Shown piece by piece: positions 1-7,510 of a stretch of 16,081 nucleotides of DNA. Made by a program: the position numbers and the translations under genes. The stretch's first letter is position 1, and every line of letters starts with the position of its first letter. Source of the DNA: Glaciecola sp034112105 (GTDB lineage: Bacteria > Pseudomonadota > Gammaproteobacteria > Enterobacterales > Alteromonadaceae); the NCBI GenBank assembly GCA_034112105.1, contig JAWUVZ010000011.1, positions 1-16,081 of the forward strand, written 5' to 3'. The notes beneath the pieces were generated by a model. The model was not told the origin of the DNA and ran no database searches. It worked only from the letters and a program-made list of their open reading frames with translations.

Positions 1-1
1 T

Positions 2-187
2 ATGGTGGGTATAGAAACTGAGAGCAAATATCAGCTTTGTGATTCAGTAGAAAATCTAATTTCACTCTTAGTGAATTTTACCAATGACGATTTTGAGCGT
101 CTTAAGACAGAGTCAGCTGACGTTTTTGTGCGATATAATGAACGCCATATTGGTAAGTTCAACACCCTTTTTAATATTAAATATTAG
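2..187 (+). CDS. 3' end of an unidentified upstream cluster gene (partial)
   Basis: The reading frame is open from the left edge and stops at TAG 185-187, leaving about 61 C-terminal residues. The other two forward frames are closed within the first 20 bases, and the next gene starts 10 bases after this stop, as expected in an operon. The tail has a mixed charged and hydrophobic, probably helical composition, with residues such as ENLISLL, DDFERLK and YNERHIGKF. This resembles the closing helices of a GT-B-type glycosyltransferase or a related cluster enzyme, but no diagnostic motif is left. The ATG at position 2 is very unlikely to be the true start. Function is not assigned; the glycosyltransferase suggestion rests only on context and the general look of the tail. 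Confidence 0.6.
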   Translation: MVGIETESKYQLCDSVENLISLLVNFTNDDFERLKTESADVFVRYNERHIGKFNTLFNIKY

Positions 188-197
188 TGAAAATATA

Positions 198-1436
198 ATG
201 GATAATGCAGATAACACCTTAAGTGAATTGCAAGCGAAGGAAAAGTTAAATAGCTTTTATAACAGGGTCATTTTAAAAAAGAATGTAATAGCTAGTTACT
301 ATCGCATGTTCAATGTTTTTAAAAGTATACTCGACAGCCATAACATCGAATTCTTTGCGCATTCAGGAACGATGCTTGGTGCGATTCGACATAAAGGTAT
401 CATTCCATGGGATGATGATGTTGATGTCATGGTGGAAGAGTGTTTTGAAGAAAAATTGCTAGCTTTAGCGCCTGAACTAGAAACTAACGGTATCAAACTG
501 AAAGAAAGTGAGCATTCAGGTTTGCTGCAATTCTTCTGCAGTAGCAAAGATATTTGTCCTCTGGATGTTTATATGCAAATCGATGTTTTTATTGGCTTAC
601 GCATGGAGATTGATGGTGACTTATGTTTGCATTACAAAAGCGAAAATTTTAGAAAGTGGTTTGGTAAGCGCTTCATAAAGTTAGCCGATCTTTATCCTCT
701 GCGTGAATATGACTTTGGTCCTTTAAAAGTCAAGGGGATAAGGGATTATCAAGGTTATTTTGCTAACAGTGGCTTTGCGTTAGACGAGGCGATTGTTGCC
801 AGACATATGAACTTCGATCACTTTCTACCTGAAATTGAGGATCTAAAAAAACTGGGTGTCTATCCTATACGAGACAAAGAGCTATTGTGTCAACGCCATG
901 AAATTGCACTTGAAGATGTTGCTGTCCCAAAAGAACTGCCAACAGCTCAGCCAACGCCTAAAAAAACAGTATTGACTTACGGTACATTTGACTTGTTTCA
1001 TGTAGGGCATGTGCGCATTTTAAAGCGTTTAAAAGCACTCGGAGACCGACTAGTTGTTGGTGTTTCCAGTGATGAGTTCAATGCAATTAAAGGTAAAAAA
1101 TCCTTTTACTCTTATGCAGAAAGAGCTGAAATACTGCTAGCTACTGATTTTGTTGATGAGGTTTTCCCTGAAAATTCATGGGATCAAAAACCGCACGACG
1201 TCAGCCGGTTTGGTGCGAATATATTTGGTATGGGTAGCGATTGGCGAGGCAAATTTGATGAGCTCAGCGATAAGTGCGATGTTGTATATCTTGAGCGCAC
1301 TGAAGATGTGTCTACCACCGATATTAAAAAGGCCCTTGCAAATATTAATGAAGATGAAATAAAAGGCCTTGAAGCTTCGTTGCACTCTGCACTGGAGATC
1401 GTGATTAACTTGGCGTCCTCAGTTGGCAAAAGATAA
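198..1436 (+). CDS. LicD phosphotransferase / TagD-type glycerol-3-phosphate cytidylyltransferase fusion
   Basis: A 412-residue two-domain protein. Residues about 30-250 form a LicD (nucleotidyltransferase-fold) domain: HSGTMLGAIRHKGIIPWDDD at 55-74, followed by VDV, is the family signature with the Asp cluster expected to bind metal. A short linker rich in Pro and Thr (about 245-257) leads to a cytidylyltransferase of the TagD/GCT type: GTFDLFHVGH at 262-271 holds the HxGH nucleotide-binding motif, MGSDWRGKFD lies in the middle, and RTEDVSTT at 367-374 matches the RTEGxSTT motif with Asp in place of Gly. The expected reaction of the C-terminal half is CTP plus sn-glycerol-3-phosphate to CDP-glycerol. 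The LicD half would then transfer the phosphopolyol to a sugar (inference). Choline or ethanolamine phosphate is a less likely substrate. The frame is open upstream to 84, but ATG 198 is chosen because it follows the previous stop by 10 bases and avoids a long overlap. The ribosome binding site is weak. Confidence 0.9.
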   Translation: MDNADNTLSELQAKEKLNSFYNRVILKKNVIASYYRMFNVFKSILDSHNIEFFAHSGTMLGAIRHKGIIPWDDDVDVMVEECFEEKLLALAPELETNGIKLKESEHSGLLQFFCSSKDICPLDVYMQIDVFIGLRMEIDGDLCLHYKSENFRKWFGKRFIKLADLYPLREYDFGPLKVKGIRDYQGYFANSGFALDEAIVARHMNFDHFLPEIEDLKKLGVYPIRDKELLCQRHEIALEDVAVPKELPTAQPTPKKTVLTYGTFDLFHVGHVRILKRLKALGDRLVVGVSSDEFNAIKGKKSFYSYAERAEILLATDFVDEVFPENSWDQKPHDVSRFGANIFGMGSDWRGKFDELSDKCDVVYLERTEDVSTTDIKKALANINEDEIKGLEASLHSALEIVINLASSVGKR

Positions 1437-1459
1437 GCGTTGGAAAATATAAGTAAATT

Positions 1460-2821
1460 ATGAGTATTAAGGTTTATGTCCACATTGGGCCGCCAAAAAC
1501 AGCGACTTCAGCGATACAGAATTGGATGCAACAAAACCGAAAAATTTTGATGCAGCAAAGTATTTATTATCCTAGTCATAGCCTGGACGAGAATGGTGTA
1601 AGTTCAGGTAACGTACTGAATATATTTGACCGATCTGCCGATAAAGTATTGTCAATATCCAAAGCAAAAGTTGATAAAGTGTTAGCTCAATGTGAGGAAA
1701 ATAAATGCTCCGTTTTATTACTGTCGTCTGAGTTCTTCTTTTTTCAAGTTGAAGACTTATTAACTCTTATGCCTGAGGCCAAACTAATAGTTTATATTCG
1801 TTTTCCGCTAGAGGTAATCGAATCATCTTATAACCAGGCAGTAAAACGCCACAATCAGACAATACCGTTAGGCATAAGTAAAGAACCCCAAGCCTATCAT
1901 TTAATTTTGCTAGAAAAAATGCTGCAAAAATTTGGGCAATCATCATTTATAATTCGCTTTTATTCTCAAGAGCTTTTTGTGGGTGGAAATATTGTATCTG
2001 ATTTATTCTCAGTAATTGGTGGGAAGGAGGGCGAATTAAGTATTAGTCCTACTAAAGTTAATCCTTCATATAGTTTTCAAGCGCTCGAATTTAAGCGTTG
2101 GGTTAATTGCTTTTTGCCCTCGGAGTATCAAAATAGAGTTGACCAGCTAATGCAATCTTACTTGCAGGGAACTGAGCCATATTCGCTTATTAAACCAGCC
2201 GACTACCAAAGCTACGTTGAATGGTTTTCTTTTAAGCTAGATGCATTTTTTCAATCTTTTCCCGTTGAGGGTTATCAACAGTTTGTTGCGTCTATTAAAA
2301 ATAAACCACAGAAAAAATATATTAAACAGGAAATGTCTTTAGAACAATTCTCTCTGGTAACAGATTACCTTATTGAGGCTGATGTAGGCTTAACTCAAAT
2401 TTTAGGTAGAGAAGCGGGTAAATGTGAACTCGCCATTGAAAAAAGACCCGATTTTTATAAAGTGCTTAAAGATGCGATACCTACTACATATAAAATAAAG
2501 ACACGAATTCGTGAATGTTACTTTTTGCTGTCGCGCATGATAAAAAAGATTTTTTTTAGTGCCGATTTAAAACAGCCACAGCAGTTGGATGTTAGGGTCA
2601 CAGATTTAATAAGAATGCGGGCAATACTTAAAATTGGTGACGATATATCTGATGGTGAGGTTTTTCGTGAGATGGCTTTGTATTGTGAACAAAATGGTGA
2701 AGTAAATCTGGCGTATCGTCTAATGTTAAGAGCTAATGATCTTAGGCCAAATGGGCCCGTGATATTGACTAAAATTGCTGAGTATAAAACGCTTCTTAAT
2801 ATTCAGGACCGGGAGTCTTAA
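1460..2821 (+). CDS. Sulfotransferase-like protein with TPR-like C-terminal tail
   Basis: 453 residues. The N-terminus carries VHIGPPKTATSAIQ (7-20), a P-loop-like 5'-phosphosulfate loop of the PAPS-dependent sulfotransferase superfamily. YIRFPLEVIESSYNQ at 112-126 matches the 3'-phosphate-binding strand and helix, with Arg114 and Ser123 as likely PAPS contacts. The predicted role is sulfate transfer from PAPS to a sugar hydroxyl of the nascent polysaccharide, in the cytoplasm. The region from about 385 to the end (REMALYCEQNGEVNLAYRLM, then LRPNGP) looks like a TPR hairpin of the kind often attached to bacterial glycan enzymes, perhaps for docking. There is no signal peptide. It sits 23 bases after the LicD-TagD fusion and is followed almost at once by a glycosyltransferase, so it probably belongs to the same transcript. 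The acceptor is unknown, and no PAPS synthesis genes are in the window. Confidence 0.82.
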   Translation: MSIKVYVHIGPPKTATSAIQNWMQQNRKILMQQSIYYPSHSLDENGVSSGNVLNIFDRSADKVLSISKAKVDKVLAQCEENKCSVLLLSSEFFFFQVEDLLTLMPEAKLIVYIRFPLEVIESSYNQAVKRHNQTIPLGISKEPQAYHLILLEKMLQKFGQSSFIIRFYSQELFVGGNIVSDLFSVIGGKEGELSISPTKVNPSYSFQALEFKRWVNCFLPSEYQNRVDQLMQSYLQGTEPYSLIKPADYQSYVEWFSFKLDAFFQSFPVEGYQQFVASIKNKPQKKYIKQEMSLEQFSLVTDYLIEADVGLTQILGREAGKCELAIEKRPDFYKVLKDAIPTTYKIKTRIRECYFLLSRMIKKIFFSADLKQPQQLDVRVTDLIRMRAILKIGDDISDGEVFREMALYCEQNGEVNLAYRLMLRANDLRPNGPVILTKIAEYKTLLNIQDRES

Positions 2822-2822
2822 A

Positions 2823-4226
2823 TTGGTGAGTATTTTTGATGATTATTTGCCTTGGACCCAGCAGCGCTTGGCCTTGAGTGATGATGTCGATCTTACCAAT
2901 TACTTTTTACCGGCAATTAACGTTACCCAAGACCAAAGAATACCCATTACCAACTTAATGACCATTTTATACCCCAAGATAAAAAGGTCTGTTGATTTAT
3001 CAAAAACTAAAAATAGATTTGCACTGGTTCAATGGTACGAATCTTTAGGTAAAAAGACATTCAGAATTGAGGAATTAGAGTTACTCCTCAAAAACAAAGA
3101 GTCTGAAGGTGCAAGTAAGCTGGAGCAGAGCGGAATAAACCTTGTCGGTTATGCTCGCTCAATGTCTGGTTTAGGGGATGATATTAGGGGGTTAATCATT
3201 GTTTTAGACCGCTTATGTATTCCTTATTCTGTTGTTTGCTTGGGGCATCCGTCCGATCATTTAATGTATGGAAGGGTCCCTAACGAGGTACTTAAACCCG
3301 TTTATGCTTCGTCCATATTTTGCATGAATGGTTTTGAGTTTTGTAAATTAAGTGATATTTATAAAAATCTCAGCGACAACTATGGATATATAGTTTTGCA
3401 AGCCCCTTGGGAACTTCCAAAACTGGTTGCAAAATGGGGGCCGAAACTAGAAGTTGTAGATAAAATATGGGCAATATCTAAATTTGTAGAGACGGCATTC
3501 ACGAGCGCGGATTTTGACAATGTTGTTTACAACCCGCCAATAGTTGACGTGTTCACACCCAGTATCAGTAATAAAATACGGAGACAAAAACGACCATTTA
3601 CTTTTTTATATGTTTTTGATGCTGCCTCTTACCTATCTCGCAAAAATCCCCAAGCTGCGGTGCAGTGTTTTCAGAAAGCATTTCAGTCAGATGAAAATGT
3701 GTGTTTAATTTTAAAAGTAAGTAATGCTGAAAGTAGTGCCGAGTTCGCAGAGCTTGAACGTAAATGTCTTTCTGATAAGCGAATTCATGTTAAGAGGCAA
3801 TCTTTAAAGCCTGAACAAATAGTTAAAATGATCAATCAATGTAGTTGTTATTTATCGTTGCATAGAAGTGAAGGCTTTGGCAGAACAATAGCGCAAGCAA
3901 GCTTGTTAGCCAAGCCTGTAATAGCTACAAATTGGTCGGGAAGTACCGATATCTTACCTGATAATTGCCGCTTAAATGTGGCATATACATTAATAGCGGT
4001 AAAAGAGGGTGAGTACCCAGGTTTTGAACAACAACATTGGGCAGAGCCTGACGAAGCCGTCGCCATTGAAAAAATGAAAGAAATATACTTTGCTACTGAC
4101 GCTTTGAGATTAAAAACGGGTCTTGAAAATCAAAAGTTTGCGCAGGAACGTTTCACGCCTGAGGCCAGCGTTGAGCGTTATCATGAGCAGTTTAAATATA
4201 TTATGGGGCATACAGAGGATCAATAA
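2823..4226 (+). CDS. GT4-like (GT-B fold) glycosyltransferase
   Basis: About 467 residues. A roughly 95-residue N-terminal extension without clear motifs precedes a GT-B core that opens with GINLVGYARSMSGLGDDIRG, the usual Gly-rich entry of this subgroup. The C-terminal domain has YLSLHRSEGFGRTIAQAS followed by KPVIATNWSGSTD and a GEYPG/WAEPD segment, typical of GT4 enzymes that use a nucleotide sugar donor. The expected EX7E motif reads Glu350-x7-Gln358, so the second acidic residue is replaced. TTG 2823 is taken as start, 1 base after the previous stop and 7 bases from GGGAG at 2811-2815; GTG 2826 is nearly as good. The frame stays open upstream to 2775, but that would overlap the sulfotransferase gene. 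The stop overlaps the start of the next gene by 44 bases. Donor and linkage cannot be told from sequence. Confidence 0.85.
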   Translation: MVSIFDDYLPWTQQRLALSDDVDLTNYFLPAINVTQDQRIPITNLMTILYPKIKRSVDLSKTKNRFALVQWYESLGKKTFRIEELELLLKNKESEGASKLEQSGINLVGYARSMSGLGDDIRGLIIVLDRLCIPYSVVCLGHPSDHLMYGRVPNEVLKPVYASSIFCMNGFEFCKLSDIYKNLSDNYGYIVLQAPWELPKLVAKWGPKLEVVDKIWAISKFVETAFTSADFDNVVYNPPIVDVFTPSISNKIRRQKRPFTFLYVFDAASYLSRKNPQAAVQCFQKAFQSDENVCLILKVSNAESSAEFAELERKCLSDKRIHVKRQSLKPEQIVKMINQCSCYLSLHRSEGFGRTIAQASLLAKPVIATNWSGSTDILPDNCRLNVAYTLIAVKEGEYPGFEQQHWAEPDEAVAIEKMKEIYFATDALRLKTGLENQKFAQERFTPEASVERYHEQFKYIMGHTEDQ

Positions 4227-6018
4227 ATTACTTAGAATTTGTCGTAAATATTGGATGTTAAGCTTCAAGCTATTTGTTGCTTGCTTTCCTTTAGGTGTTA
4301 AAAAGTGGTTTCGGAAATCGCCTTATTTGACTTCAATGTACAGTCGAAATCTTCAAAAATCAGGCCTCTTTTATGGATTCCCATCTAGAAAAAAGCTCGA
4401 CGTTTTATACCAGTCAAATATAAAACAACAAGACGTGAAGCTTCAACATTTCCAAGATGATAAAACGAGAAAATACAATTTTATCGTAGTTGTGAGTAAG
4501 GGTCATAATAAAGCGTTAAGCATCACAGTTGAAAGCCTGTTGCATCATTGTGAAATAGATAATATATGGATTTTGAGTGCGCCAGAGGAGTTGGCTAAAT
4601 GTAAGTTAGTGATTAACGACTTTGAAAACAAATCTACTTCACTGTCAGTTGCCGTTTCGATATCTGAATTTAAAAATCTAAGTGGCAGTGCTTTTCTATT
4701 GTCGGCTGGTGATTTGATCCACAGTAAGTTGGCATCGGTTATTGATAGTATTGATGTTGATATTACTGATGTTAATGCGCCCGATTTTTTTTATTGTGAT
4801 ACTGATCAAGTTGTTAATCAAAAGCGAGAATCGCCTCATTTTTTCCCTGATTGGAATCCTGACCTTCACTTATCGACTGGATATGTGAAAACAGGATTGT
4901 GGGTTCGAGATATAAGGCAACTTTGCAACATTGATTATCTTCCTAGAGCTGAATTTATTGCCAGTGTGTTAGCACACTTGTGGTTAAATAAAAGGACGGA
5001 ATTAAAGATTTTTCATTGTCCCTTTGTGCTAGTCCATAGAAATACAGAGGCGCTTTTTTCTTATAAAAACTACGCACAAAACATGATGCAATGTGCAGGC
5101 GAATTGATTGAGATTAAAAGTATTGACGATGAAAATAAACTATTACTAGCGTGGCCAATATCATCCCAACCTTTAGTTAGTTTAGTTATACCCACCAAAA
5201 ACGGCAAAGAATTGGTAAAAGCCTGTATTGAATCGATTTTACATAAAACTAATTATCAAAATTTTGAAATATTATTAGTTGATAATAATTCGGATGATCC
5301 TGCTGCGATTCAGTATTTTAAGGAATTGGGTCAACATCCGAAGATCCGCCTGTTGGATTATCCGTTTGGTTTTAATTATTCTGCAATTAATAATTTTGCG
5401 GTCTCGCACGCTAATGGCACGGTTATTGGCCTTATCAACAATGATATAGAAGTAATAAGCCCTAATTGGCTATGTTTAATGCTTGGACAAGTTATAAGGC
5501 CTGATATTGGCTGCGTGGGTGCTAAGTTGCTTTATTCCGATGGAAGGATCCAACATGCCGGTGTGGTTTTAGGATATGGCGGAGGGGCAGGGCATGCGCA
5601 TAAATATTTTCCAAGATATCATATGGGCTATCTAAATAGATTGGGCGCCACTGGCAATTACAGTGCGGTGACTGCAGCTTGTCTGCTAGTAAAAAAACAC
5701 GACTATTTAGCGGTTAATGGACTAGATGAAGTCGCATTTAAAGTTGAGTTTAATGATGTTGACTTTTGCTTAAAAGTACTTGGGCTGGGCAGACGCAATA
5801 TATATTGTGCGGAGGCAGAGCTTTTCCATTATGAGTCGATATCGCGAGGTTTTGACGATACTCGAGAGAAGAAAAACCGCTCTGACGGCGAGTTAGCGGC
5901 GCTAAAAGAAAGATGGGGTAAATATATTCAAGGTGATCCGGCATATAACTTGAACCTTACTTTACGCAGAGAAAACTTTTCAATCAAAGAGGAAAGTGAA
6001 GTTGGTTCTGGTCATTGA
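4183..6018 (+). CDS. Tandem GT2-type glycosyltransferase with degenerate N-terminal domain
   Basis: About 611 residues from ATG 4183. After a basic, hydrophobic N-terminus (about 10-45), residues about 100-290 resemble a first GT-A domain: FFYCDTD at 202-208 stands where family members have YSDED, followed by FFPDWNPDLHLSTGYV. The strand and loop motifs of this domain are poorly kept, so it may be inactive or structural. Residues 330-560 are a complete GT2 domain: PLVSLVIPTKNG from 330, LVDNNSDD, NND at 419-421 in the metal/nucleotide DxD position, GAKLLYSDGRIQHAG, and FNDVDFCLK from 523 carrying the probable catalytic acidic pair. Such tandem proteins extend O-antigen or capsule chains, often with rhamnose-like or other sugars. 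The start is uncertain: ATG 4183 overlaps the previous gene by 44 bases, while ATG 4255 lies after that stop but lacks a ribosome binding site. Donor unknown. Confidence 0.85.
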   Translation: MSSLNILWGIQRINKLLRICRKYWMLSFKLFVACFPLGVKKWFRKSPYLTSMYSRNLQKSGLFYGFPSRKKLDVLYQSNIKQQDVKLQHFQDDKTRKYNFIVVVSKGHNKALSITVESLLHHCEIDNIWILSAPEELAKCKLVINDFENKSTSLSVAVSISEFKNLSGSAFLLSAGDLIHSKLASVIDSIDVDITDVNAPDFFYCDTDQVVNQKRESPHFFPDWNPDLHLSTGYVKTGLWVRDIRQLCNIDYLPRAEFIASVLAHLWLNKRTELKIFHCPFVLVHRNTEALFSYKNYAQNMMQCAGELIEIKSIDDENKLLLAWPISSQPLVSLVIPTKNGKELVKACIESILHKTNYQNFEILLVDNNSDDPAAIQYFKELGQHPKIRLLDYPFGFNYSAINNFAVSHANGTVIGLINNDIEVISPNWLCLMLGQVIRPDIGCVGAKLLYSDGRIQHAGVVLGYGGGAGHAHKYFPRYHMGYLNRLGATGNYSAVTAACLLVKKHDYLAVNGLDEVAFKVEFNDVDFCLKVLGLGRRNIYCAEAELFHYESISRGFDDTREKKNRSDGELAALKERWGKYIQGDPAYNLNLTLRRENFSIKEESEVGSGH

Positions 6019-6344
6019 GAAAGACAGATGGAGCAACTGGTTATTTGATTGTTATGCCATTTGACTTCTGGTAACGCTGAGTGTGAATAGCTTTGTGTAC
6101 CCATGCTGCATAGTCCTGAGGTTGGCATTGTGCCTTTGCCTCCAACATATGGGGACCCATAGAGCGCAGAGTAAGGTTCTAATATTATCTTACCTTCGAA
6201 GGTAACTTCGCTTCCTACTCTAAGCCATCCTGTGCCCGTTGAATCAGCTTTGTAAGCTTTAAATGAGGGATACCAGCCAGTAAATATACGATTTTCTTTT
6301 AACAAGGTTATGTGTTCTGTTGTTATTTTAATTGTGGTAGCCAA
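6012..6344 (-). CDS. Hypothetical small protein, antisense to the cluster
   Basis: An open frame of 110 residues on the minus strand in the 595-base gap between two glycosyltransferase genes. Its 3' end overlaps the tandem GT2 gene by 7 bases, so the two are convergent. The TTG start at 6344 is preceded by GGAG with 8 bases of spacing, and an in-frame TGA lies 9 codons further up. The protein has a balanced composition rich in Gly, Ser, Thr, Tyr and Trp (for example FTGWYPSFKAYKADSTG and GWLRVGSEVTFEGK), which suggests a beta-rich fold rather than chance translation. There is no signal peptide or membrane segment after the chosen start. I do not recognise the family. It could be a genuine small gene, the remnant of a larger gene brought in by transfer, or a chance frame in noncoding DNA. 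Confidence 0.4.
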   Translation of the reverse strand: MATTIKITTEHITLLKENRIFTGWYPSFKAYKADSTGTGWLRVGSEVTFEGKIILEPYSALYGSPYVGGKGTMPTSGLCSMGTQSYSHSALPEVKWHNNQITSCSICLSQ

Positions 6345-6613
6345 TCCGAGTACTCCAATACCAAAGGAAGATCATAAATATAATTCATAATAAGATAGTT
6401 AGTTAAGTGTATAGGTTATGATTATAAGAGGCGATTAAGATCGCGATAAATATTGTTCAGTTATACTAAAATAAAAATTGTCTTTTTAAAAAAAACAGGA
6501 AGTCTATTCGTTAGGGTTCTAGAGTGAAATGTTGCTATACTCTGTTTTAATTAATCGGCCCTAATTGACCCCTCTTAACAAGTTAGAGATAACAAACAAG
6601 GTTTTCACTAAAA
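6345..6613. other. AT-rich intergenic stretch inside the cluster
   Basis: No coding frame is convincing here. The stretch holds a perfect short inverted repeat, GCGAT-TAAG-ATCGC, at 6431-6444, with no T-run after it, so it is more like an operator or a chance hairpin than a terminator. It also holds T-run/A-run tracts near 6481-6495 and the candidate promoter listed separately. It separates the first glycosyltransferase block from the second. Confidence 0.5.
6533..6541 (+). promoter_or_regulatory. Candidate extended -10 promoter for the second glycosyltransferase block
   Basis: TGC-TATACT at 6533-6541 is a TGn-extended -10 element with 5 of 6 consensus bases. No good -35 hexamer lies at the normal distance (the best is TTAGGG at 6511-6516, 19 bases away), which is acceptable for extended -10 promoters. 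Transcription would start near 6548, about 65 bases before the TTG start of the next gene. This is prediction from sequence only. Confidence 0.4.
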
Positions 6614-7510
6614 TTGACAAGTAAATTTACATTACTGTCTGACATTCATGTCGACCCAAGCGTCAATGCTGTTTTAGCCATGGCTGTTTATTCCGGTGAT
6701 AATCAAGTTTGGGTGGAAGAAGCTGTTTACAGTCTGGTATGCCAAACTTATCCAGATCATATTATTGTTATTGTAATCGATGGGGATATTTCTGATGAAA
6801 TATTAACCTATTTATTGAATATATCGAAGTTGTTAGACAATATTTTACTGGTGCGCGGTGATAAAAATAGAGGGTTAAGCGCCTGCATGAATTTTGTAGT
6901 GGATTGGACTTTATCAAATCTTAAAACCGCTAAATATTTTTTTCGGATGGACGCCGACGATATATCTGATCCTCAACGCTTAGAAAAGCAGATCGCGTTT
7001 TTGGAAAAACATCCTAAAATTTCTATCTTGGGTAGTGGGCTTTATGAAGTCAACGAACAAGGTAAAAAAGTTGGGCAAAGGAAATTGCCTCAAAAACATG
7101 GCGAAATAATCCGTTTTTTGCCCAAGCGTTGTTCAATAAATCACCCTACGGTTGTTATTCGCCTCAATGTATTTGAACAAGGTTTTCGCTACCGTGAAAA
7201 CTTGATGAACACTCAAGATTACTTCTTATGGGCTGATTTGGCTGCGGCAGGTTTTAAGTTTGCAAATTTGAGTGATAAGTTATTAAAGTTTCGCCGAGTG
7301 AATGATTTTTATAAAAGGCGCGGGTTAAATAAATCTATAAATGAATTCAAAGCACGTTTTTACACCATGAAAGTTCTAGATAAATATAGCCTCGGCAATA
7401 TAGTGTATGCGTTTGTAGTGTTTGCTCTGCGATTAATGCCTGGGCGTGTTGTTAAAATTGCTTACAAATTAGATCGGTATCTGTTAAATAAAAGGGTGAT
7501 TCACGATTGA
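6614..7510 (+). CDS. GT2 family glycosyltransferase
   Basis: 298 residues with one GT-A domain. The N-terminal strand ending in VLAMAVYSGDN (residues about 19-29) and VEEAVYSLVCQTY match the GT2 opening. FRMDADDIS contains DADD at 113-116, the metal- and nucleotide-binding DxD motif. HPTVVIR and NTQDYFLW (QD at 201-202) occupy the acceptor and catalytic-base region. The basic C-terminal 70 residues include a hydrophobic stretch (IVYAFVVFALRLM) that may associate with the membrane. It probably adds one sugar to the lipid-linked repeat. The TTG start at 6614 is the first possible start after the in-frame TAA at 6590-6592. The next ATG (6680) would delete the first beta strand, so TTG is preferred even though AAGG is 12 bases away. 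The stop overlaps the next start by 4 bases, implying translational coupling. Donor unknown. Confidence 0.87.
   Translation: MTSKFTLLSDIHVDPSVNAVLAMAVYSGDNQVWVEEAVYSLVCQTYPDHIIVIVIDGDISDEILTYLLNISKLLDNILLVRGDKNRGLSACMNFVVDWTLSNLKTAKYFFRMDADDISDPQRLEKQIAFLEKHPKISILGSGLYEVNEQGKKVGQRKLPQKHGEIIRFLPKRCSINHPTVVIRLNVFEQGFRYRENLMNTQDYFLWADLAAAGFKFANLSDKLLKFRRVNDFYKRRGLNKSINEFKARFYTMKVLDKYSLGNIVYAFVVFALRLMPGRVVKIAYKLDRYLLNKRVIHD

Noticed and set aside
84..197. N-terminal extension of the LicD-TagD frame back to ATG 84
   Set aside because: It would overlap the upstream gene by about 100 bases, adds residues unlike LicD N-termini, and ATG 198 fits operon spacing.
299..547. 82-residue minus-strand frame inside the LicD domain
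   Set aside because: Ser/Leu-rich composition typical of a shadow of a real gene on the other strand.
1150..1483. Overlapping frames on both strands across the cytidylyltransferase end
   Set aside because: All are shadows of the clearly assigned TagD-type domain; none has a recognisable motif.
6431..6444. GCGAT-TAAG-ATCGC as a terminator for the first glycosyltransferase block
   Set aside because: The stem is only 5 base pairs, no T-run follows, and it is over 400 bases past the stop codon.
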